Shown here piece by piece: positions 59,425 to 64,000 of a DNA stretch of 64,000 bases (positions are counted from its first letter, which is position 1; each line of letters starts with the position of its first letter). The translations under genes and the position numbers were made by a program. The notes beneath the pieces were generated by a model. That model was not told the DNA's origin. It worked only from the letters and a program-made list of their open reading frames with translations, and did no database searches. The DNA comes from Actinomadura macrotermitis (lineage in GTDB: Bacteria; Actinomycetota; Actinomycetes; Streptosporangiales; Streptosporangiaceae): the NCBI RefSeq assembly GCF_009604375.1, contig NZ_WEGH01000001.1, forward strand, positions 1,364,001 through 1,428,000. Reading direction: 5' to 3'.

Positions 59425-59461
59425 GGTGATGGGCCCGCCGGAGGGCGGCGGGCCCATCACC
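59425..59461 (-). terminator. 16-bp perfect hairpin after the secreted 198-aa gene
   Basis: Arms 59425-59440 and 59446-59461, loop GAGGG, 40 bases after the stop at 59501. It is among the most stable simple hairpins in the window and most likely ends transcription of that gene. Confidence 0.8.
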
Positions 59462-59500
59462 TTGTTCGAGCGGCGTTCGGTCACAGGCGGTTCGCCGTCG

Positions 59501-60097
59501 TCAGTTCTGTGCGCTCAGCTTGATGGTGAGGGGGTTGTCCTTGCCGCCGACGAGGGCGTTGATGATCGGGGTGTCGAAGAGGCAGCCCCATGACACCTCG
59601 GGGATCTGGTACTTGGCGGTGAGGGTGCCGCCGGTGGCCGGGTCGAAGGCGCCCTGCGAGGTGAGGTGGAGCTGCGCGGGCTTGGTCGTCTTGCAGTCCG
59701 GCAGCGGGATGGGGATGCCGAAGTGCCCGGTCTCCAGGATCTGGATGTCGACCGCGCCGGTGATGTCGGCCGTGCCGGACTTGAGGGTGCCGGTGAAGGC
59801 GCCGGCCTGGGTGATCTTGACCTTGATGTTGGTGGGCAGGACCCCGAACAGGTTGAAGTTGCTGCGCGCCTCCGGCACGGAGATCTTGACCGCGGAGACC
59901 TCGCCGGTCTCCAGGTCCGCGTCGACCTTGGCGGTGGTGGGCGTGAAGGCGATGTCGGCGCCCAGTCCGGTGATCTTGGTCTGGGCCGTGCCGCTGTAGT
60001 CGTACTCGCGCGGGGCGGCGTGGGCGGGCTGGCACATCATCGCCAGCAGGGCGGTGGTGGCGAGCGCGCCGGTCAGGACCGTGCTTCGGTTCGGCAT
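59501..60097 (-). CDS. secreted protein of unknown function
   Basis: A 198-aa exported protein. ATG 60097 is chosen because GGAGGAC is 7-8 bases upstream and a signal peptide follows (STVLTGALATTALLAMM...AHAA, cleavage near residue 29). The mature part is nearly all beta (TAQTKITGLGADIAFTPTTA, then NIKVKITQAGAFTGTLKSGT), with two Cys (DCKT, WGCLF) that may pair. It resembles uncharacterised secreted beta-sandwich proteins of actinomycetes; no family is assigned. It has its own terminator and is 152 bases downstream of the lasso ABC gene, so membership of the lasso cluster is uncertain. Confidence 0.7.
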   Translation of the reverse strand: MPNRSTVLTGALATTALLAMMCQPAHAAPREYDYSGTAQTKITGLGADIAFTPTTAKVDADLETGEVSAVKISVPEARSNFNLFGVLPTNIKVKITQAGAFTGTLKSGTADITGAVDIQILETGHFGIPIPLPDCKTTKPAQLHLTSQGAFDPATGGTLTAKYQIPEVSWGCLFDTPIINALVGGKDNPLTIKLSAQN

Positions 60098-60249
60098 GGG
60101 TGAAGTCCTCCATGGCGGGGGGTGAGTGGCGTGCGGCGCCTTCGCACGCCGTTGGCGAACCACAGTCTGTACCACACAGTGTTTCGTTCACTAGGAGACG
60201 ACTGAGCAACTCGGGATCGGAGGTTGGTCGCGCGGTGACAAGCCCGCGC

Positions 60250-61953
60250 TCAGGGCCCGGCGTGTTCGCCCAGCAGGGCCCGGTAGCGGTCGCTGGTGTC
60301 GAGGAGTTCGTCGTGGCCGCCGGTGGCGACGATGCGGCCCTCGTCCAGGACGAGGACGAGGTCCGCCGCGCGGATGGTCGACATCCGGTGGGCGATGACC
60401 AGCAGCGCGCACTCGCCGGCGGTCTCCCGGATCGAGCGGCGCAGCGCCTCCTCGCTCGCCGCGTCCAGGTGGGCCGTCGGCTCGTCGAGCAGCAGCAGCT
60501 CGGGGCGGGCGAGCAGGGAGCGGGCGATCGCGATCCGCTGGCGTTCGCCGCCGGACAGCGCCATGCCGTGCTCGCCGGCGTCGGTGTCCAGGCCGTGCGG
60601 CAGCCGGGACAGCAGCTCGGTGAGGTGGGCCAGTTCGACGACCCGTGCCAGCTCCTCCGGGCCGGCCTCCGGGGCGGCGTAGGTGAGGTTCTCGCGCAGC
60701 GTCCCGTACATCACCGGGGTGTGCTGCTCCACCAGGCCGACGCGGGTGCGGTGCTCGGAGCGGCCGACGGCGGGCAGGTCGCGGCCGTCCAGGAGGATGC
60801 GGCCGCTGTCGGGGTCGTAGAAGCGCTCGATGAGCGCGAAGACGGTGGACTTGCCGGCGCCGGAGTGGCCGACCAGCGCCACGTGGGTCTTCGGCGGCAC
60901 CTCGAAGCTCAGCCCGCGCAGGACGGGGCGGTGCGGCTCGTAGCGGAACCACACGTCGCGGAACTCCAGCAGCGGCGGCGCGGGCACCGGGGAGGCGGGC
61001 CGGGGAGCGGCGTCCCGCTCGGTGGGGATGGCCATCACTTCGGTGACCCGGCGGTACGCGCCCACGCCCTGCTGCATGGTGCTGAGGGACTGGAACAGCA
61101 TGCCGACCGGCCCCACCAGGTAGATCATGTAGAGCAGGAACGCGGCGAGGTCGGCCAGCGAGCCCTTCCCGCCCGCGACGCGCAGCCCGCCGATGAGCAG
61201 GACGACGATGAACGACCCCTTGACGGCCAGCTGGATCGCCGGCGTCACCACCGCGTCGAGCCTGGCCATCCGGAGGCTGCCCTCGTACGCCGACCGGGCC
61301 CCGGCCGCGATGCGGTCGGTCTCGCGGTCCTCGGCGCGGCTGGCCCGGACGGTGCGGATCGCGGTGAGCGCCCGTTCCAGGTCGGCGGTCATGGCGCCGG
61401 CCGCCCGCTGGGCGTCCAGCGAGGCGACCCCGATGCCCCGCAGCACCACGGCCACGATCACCGCGGCGAGAGCCACCATGGCCAGCACGACCAGGAACAG
61501 CAGCCAGTCGAGCCACAGCATCAGCGCCACCACCCCGGCCAGGGTGATGGCGCCGGTCAGCGCGTCGGTGAGGCCCTCGGCGATGAGCAGCCGCAGGGTG
61601 GTGCTGTCGGTGCCGGTGCGCGAGAGGAGGTCGCCGACGCGGTGCCGGTCGTACGCGGCCATCGGCAGCCGCAGCAGGTGCCTGACGAGGCGCAGCCGGA
61701 TGCCGAGGACGATGCCCTCGCCGGCCCGGGCCACGATGTACTGGGCGAGCCCCTGCACGATGACCTGGGCGGCGAACAGGCCGATCAGCAGCGCGATGAC
61801 GGGCCCGGGCGAGGCCGATCCGATCACCCGCCTCACCAGCAGCGGCTGGACCAGGCTCAGCGCGGTGGCGGCCAGCGTCAGCAGCACCGCGAGGGCGACC
61901 CACCTGCGGTGCCCGCGCAGCAGCCGCAGGATGTCGCGCGGGCCGGCGCTCAC
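60250..61953 (-). CDS. lasso peptide ABC exporter (half-transporter, protein D)
   Basis: A 567-aa ABC half-transporter with an N-terminal six-helix permease domain (about residues 1-300, starting ILRLLRGHRRWVALAVLLTL) and a C-terminal ATPase: Walker A GHSGAGKST (about 363), signature LSGGERQRIAIARSLL (about 460), Walker B LLLLDEPTAHLD (about 483), switch His in LVIAHRMST. GTG 61953 overlaps the stop of the B2 gene. Position as the last gene of a C-B1-B2-D run is characteristic of actinobacterial lasso peptide operons, where it exports the mature peptide and gives self-immunity. Confidence 0.88.
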   Translation of the reverse strand: MSAGPRDILRLLRGHRRWVALAVLLTLAATALSLVQPLLVRRVIGSASPGPVIALLIGLFAAQVIVQGLAQYIVARAGEGIVLGIRLRLVRHLLRLPMAAYDRHRVGDLLSRTGTDSTTLRLLIAEGLTDALTGAITLAGVVALMLWLDWLLFLVVLAMVALAAVIVAVVLRGIGVASLDAQRAAGAMTADLERALTAIRTVRASRAEDRETDRIAAGARSAYEGSLRMARLDAVVTPAIQLAVKGSFIVVLLIGGLRVAGGKGSLADLAAFLLYMIYLVGPVGMLFQSLSTMQQGVGAYRRVTEVMAIPTERDAAPRPASPVPAPPLLEFRDVWFRYEPHRPVLRGLSFEVPPKTHVALVGHSGAGKSTVFALIERFYDPDSGRILLDGRDLPAVGRSEHRTRVGLVEQHTPVMYGTLRENLTYAAPEAGPEELARVVELAHLTELLSRLPHGLDTDAGEHGMALSGGERQRIAIARSLLARPELLLLDEPTAHLDAASEEALRRSIRETAGECALLVIAHRMSTIRAADLVLVLDEGRIVATGGHDELLDTSDRYRALLGEHAGP

Positions 61954-62384
61954 CGGTCCGGGCGTACGGCCGGCACGGTCACCAGCGGCCGGAAGTAGTC
62001 GGGCGGATAGTCCTCGCCGACCGGCACCCCCTCCGCCTCCACCCAGGCGTGCGCGCCGAAGGGCGGCAGGCGCCGCGCGCCCACGCACCAGGTGGGCCAC
62101 CGGCCGTGCAGGCGGCACAGCAGGGCCGTGGCCAGGGACCGGGGCAGGCATCCCTCCCTGCCGCCGCACGCCAGGCTGACCGCGACCACGTCGTCGCGGG
62201 CCGCCCGGGTCTGCGCCACGGTCGCCGGGCGGGCGCCGCGGCGCAGGGCGTCCAGTACGGCGCGGATGCGGCGGGGACGCTGGGTGGCCAGCAGCCGCGC
62301 GGCGCCCACGACGACCCGCACCAGGATCCGGCGCCGGAACGGCACCGAGCGCGGACGGTGGTAGATGGCCTCCGGTGTGCTCAT
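61950..62384 (-). CDS. lasso peptide leader protease B2 (transglutaminase-like)
   Basis: A 144-aa protein of the lasso B2 type (PF13471-like), a transglutaminase-fold cysteine protease that removes the leader from the precursor. The catalytic Cys is in GGREGCLPRSL (residue 79), the His in FGAHAWVEAEG (residue 112), and the third residue falls in the following acidic stretch (Glu 116 or 118, or Glu 124). ATG 62384 overlaps the B1 stop (ATGA) and its own stop overlaps the ABC gene. Needs B1 to bind the leader peptide. Confidence 0.9.
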   Translation of the reverse strand: MSTPEAIYHRPRSVPFRRRILVRVVVGAARLLATQRPRRIRAVLDALRRGARPATVAQTRAARDDVVAVSLACGGREGCLPRSLATALLCRLHGRWPTWCVGARRLPPFGAHAWVEAEGVPVGEDYPPDYFRPLVTVPAVRPDR

Positions 62385-62689
62385 CGGGCCTTCCCCAGTC
62401 GCCACCGGCGCGGGCCGCGCCGTCCCGCACCCTCCTCCTCGGCGAGCCCCGCCGCGCACAGTTCACCGACCAGGTCCCGCACGTCCTGCCGGGCGCTCGC
62501 GCCGTCCACCGCGTACTCGTCGGTGAGCGACCGTACGGCGTCGTCGTCCGTGCCGCCGTTCAACAGGGTCCGCAGGATGATCGCGGCACTGGGATTGAGG
62601 GTCCAGTACTGGTCGTGGTCCTCGTCGAGAAGGGCGATTCCGTATTCGGTGTCGGCGGTGAACACGCCGTCGCGCAGTTTGAGCGTCAT
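62381..62689 (-). CDS. lasso peptide B1 (PqqD-like RiPP recognition element)
   Basis: A 102-aa PqqD-fold protein: FTADTEYGIALLDEDHDQYWT then LNPSAAIILRTLLNGGTDDD, the classic RRE winged-helix pattern with the beta-hairpin that grips the leader peptide. It presents the precursor to the B2 protease. ATG 62689 lies 12 bases after the cyclase stop. B1 and B2 as separate genes are typical of actinobacterial lasso operons (proteobacteria usually have a fused B). Confidence 0.9.
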   Translation of the reverse strand: MTLKLRDGVFTADTEYGIALLDEDHDQYWTLNPSAAIILRTLLNGGTDDDAVRSLTDEYAVDGASARQDVRDLVGELCAAGLAEEEGAGRRGPRRWRLGKAR

Positions 62690-62701
62690 GATCGGTCTCC
62701 C

Positions 62702-64000
62702 TCAGGCGGGGATGGCGGCGGCCTCCTGTGCGCGCAGCCACACTTCGCATGCCACGGTCTGGAACAGCGCGTCGAACTGCAGGTCCGGGGGCAGCGGCCG
62801 GGAGCACACCTCCCGCAGCGCGTCCGCGTCGATCAAGCCCATGCGGGCCAGCCGCGAGTCCTCGCACAGGGCCAGCAGCTCGCCCCGCTGCTCCCGCAGC
62901 CCTGTCTCCACCGCGTGGTCGCCGCTGTCCTTGGTGTGGCGGGTGAGGGACTCGCCGGGGACGATCCCGCGCATCGCCTCGACGATGAGCGGCTTGTACC
63001 GCCAAGGGGTGATCCTGTCCTGCGGCCGCACCGCCAGGCCGGCCTCGACCACGCGGTCGTCGTAGTACGGGGCGGCGACGGCGAGCCCGAGCGGGGCGGT
63101 CATCTGGCCGAGCTGCCGCACCATGCGGGCCGAGCCGCCCATGGCCTCCAGCTCGACGTGCTGTCCGCGCGTCCCGGCCAGCGGCTCGGCGGTCCGGGCC
63201 GCGGCGCGGATCAGTTCCCGCACCGCCCGCACCGTGTCCGGTGTCACCCACGGGGGCAGGCGCGGCGGTGTGCCCCAGCCCAGGGTGGGCGTCTCCAAGG
63301 GGGGCGGCGGGTCGGTGAGCCCGTCGCCGGCCCGGGCGAGCCACGCCCGGTAGGTGCTGCCGTCCCGCAGCTGCCGGAGCGTCTCCCGGTACGGCCACGG
63401 GCGCTGGGCGGCGAAGCCGCGCACGCGTTGCCACGCGACCCGGGGGTGCGTGCGCATCAGCGTGTGCAGGTGCGCGGGCGAGCCGGCGAGCAGCTCGTCC
63501 CCGCCGAAGCCGGTCAGGTGCAGCGTGGAGCCCTGTGCCGTGGCCAGCCGGGGGATGGCCAGCCAGCGGTCGCGCTGGGCGGCGACCGGGCTCGGCTCGT
63601 CGAGGTGGTCGCCGGTCTCCCGCATGCCCGCGTACACGGGCGGCACCTGGTCGCCGGGCATGACGTGGTGCTCGACCTCGTTCCCGAGCCCGGCGACCGT
63701 GCGGCGGGCCCAGGCCGCGTCCTCGCCCATGGGGTCGAGACCGTCGGAGGTGTAGGCGATGACCCGCCTGCCATTCCGGGCGGCAAGGGAGCACAGCGAG
63801 GTCGAGTCCAGCCCGCCCAGGTCGCAGCTCACCACGTCCCGCCCCTGCAGACGGGCCTCGACCGCGGCGGACAGCGCCTCCCGCAGCGCGGGTGCGCCCT
63901 CGGCCATCGGCACCACCGGCTCGGGGGCGGTCCACCACGCGACGGTCCGGGGCCGGCCGGCCTGGTCGAGCACCAGGTAGTGGGCGGGCCGGAGAGCCGT
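62702..64000 (-). CDS. lasso cyclase C (asparagine synthetase-like), 5' end outside window
   Basis: The C-terminal 432 residues of an asparagine-synthetase-like enzyme. The N-terminal glutaminase-like domain runs off the window (frame open to base 64000). The ATP-pyrophosphatase loop is DLGGLDSTSLCSLAA (normally SGGxDS), followed by AYTSDGLDPMGED, LTGFGGDELLAGSP and, near the C-terminus, the conserved DRITPWRYKPLIVEAM and LTRHTKD. It adenylates the Asp/Glu side chain and closes the macrolactam around the tail. It is the first lasso gene visible; the precursor gene A would be expected just upstream, beyond the window. Confidence 0.92.
   Translation of the reverse strand, partial: TALRPAHYLVLDQAGRPRTVAWWTAPEPVVPMAEGAPALREALSAAVEARLQGRDVVSCDLGGLDSTSLCSLAARNGRRVIAYTSDGLDPMGEDAAWARRTVAGLGNEVEHHVMPGDQVPPVYAGMRETGDHLDEPSPVAAQRDRWLAIPRLATAQGSTLHLTGFGGDELLAGSPAHLHTLMRTHPRVAWQRVRGFAAQRPWPYRETLRQLRDGSTYRAWLARAGDGLTDPPPPLETPTLGWGTPPRLPPWVTPDTVRAVRELIRAAARTAEPLAGTRGQHVELEAMGGSARMVRQLGQMTAPLGLAVAAPYYDDRVVEAGLAVRPQDRITPWRYKPLIVEAMRGIVPGESLTRHTKDSGDHAVETGLREQRGELLALCEDSRLARMGLIDADALREVCSRPLPPDLQFDALFQTVACEVWLRAQEAAAIPA

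Larger units (their letters stand above)
58850..59500. other. 651-base intergenic region with two strong hairpins
   Basis: No gene recognised. The CDPS frame stays open up to 59158, but the ribosome site argues for a start at 58849. Two very stable hairpins lie at 59314-59338 and 59425-59461. The zone just upstream of the CDPS start (58850-58900) presumably holds its promoter, but no hexamers could be set. Confidence 0.5.

Noticed and set aside
57674..59500. Lasso precursor or other short RiPP precursor downstream of the lasso operon
   Set aside because: No 40-60 aa frame with a leader Thr at -2, a core starting with Gly/Leu/Ala and an Asp/Glu at position 7-9 was found. The precursor is more likely beyond base 64000.

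Overview
The window is GC-rich throughout, uses GTG, TTG and probably one CTG start, and packs genes with 4-base stop/start overlaps. Together with a GlgE trehalose/glucan pathway and a lasso peptide operon this points to an actinomycete. A filamentous genus near Actinomadura or Streptosporangiales is my inference; no rRNA or housekeeping marker is present to fix the taxon.

Left part (1-31.8 kb), mostly chromosomal. A secreted lipase and a small regulator/membrane-protein pair are followed by glgP (minus strand) and the run glgE-treS-mak, which make and use maltose-1-phosphate and alpha-glucan. The partner gene glgB is not next to mak. It lies 12.6 kb further on, behind an eight-gene exopolysaccharide operon (two GT2 glycosyltransferases, a FemAB-like acyltransferase, a deacetylase, a Wzx-type flippase, a giant membrane protein and a small membrane protein), a GntR regulator, a GH39 hydrolase and a P450. 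A Nudix-NYN fusion, a Ser/Thr kinase, a thioesterase, SppA, a flavin reductase, a ferritin-like protein and HutI follow.

Middle part (33.5-40.3 kb), a scarred accessory region. A complete selenocysteine tRNA (UCA anticodon, CCA encoded) stands at 33604. Two diverged partial copies of it and its 3' flank occur at about 38151 and 39724. Between and around them lie remnants resembling MoaD/ThiS, a response regulator and MurF, plus intact genes: a JAMM protease, SgcJ-like, TerB-like and O-methyltransferase set, a VOC protein, and an alpha/beta hydrolase whose catalytic His appears to be Tyr.

Right part (40.3-64 kb), minus strand throughout. First comes a 12.7-kb operon of four very large proteins (697, 1285, 875 and about 1331 aa) with no recognised function, one of them DUF6603-like. 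Next, reading right to left, is a translationally coupled set: a secreted Cys protein, an 8-Cys protein, a DUF692 (MNIO)-DUF2063 fusion, and a VioB/RebD-type ferritin-like protein. This looks like a peptide or protein modification system. Then come a probable cyclodipeptide synthase, a secreted protein, and a lasso peptide operon (cyclase C running off the window, B1, B2, ABC exporter D). The lasso precursor gene is not in the window. The best candidates for something undescribed are the four-giant-protein operon and the Cys-rich/MNIO/ferritin-like operon.
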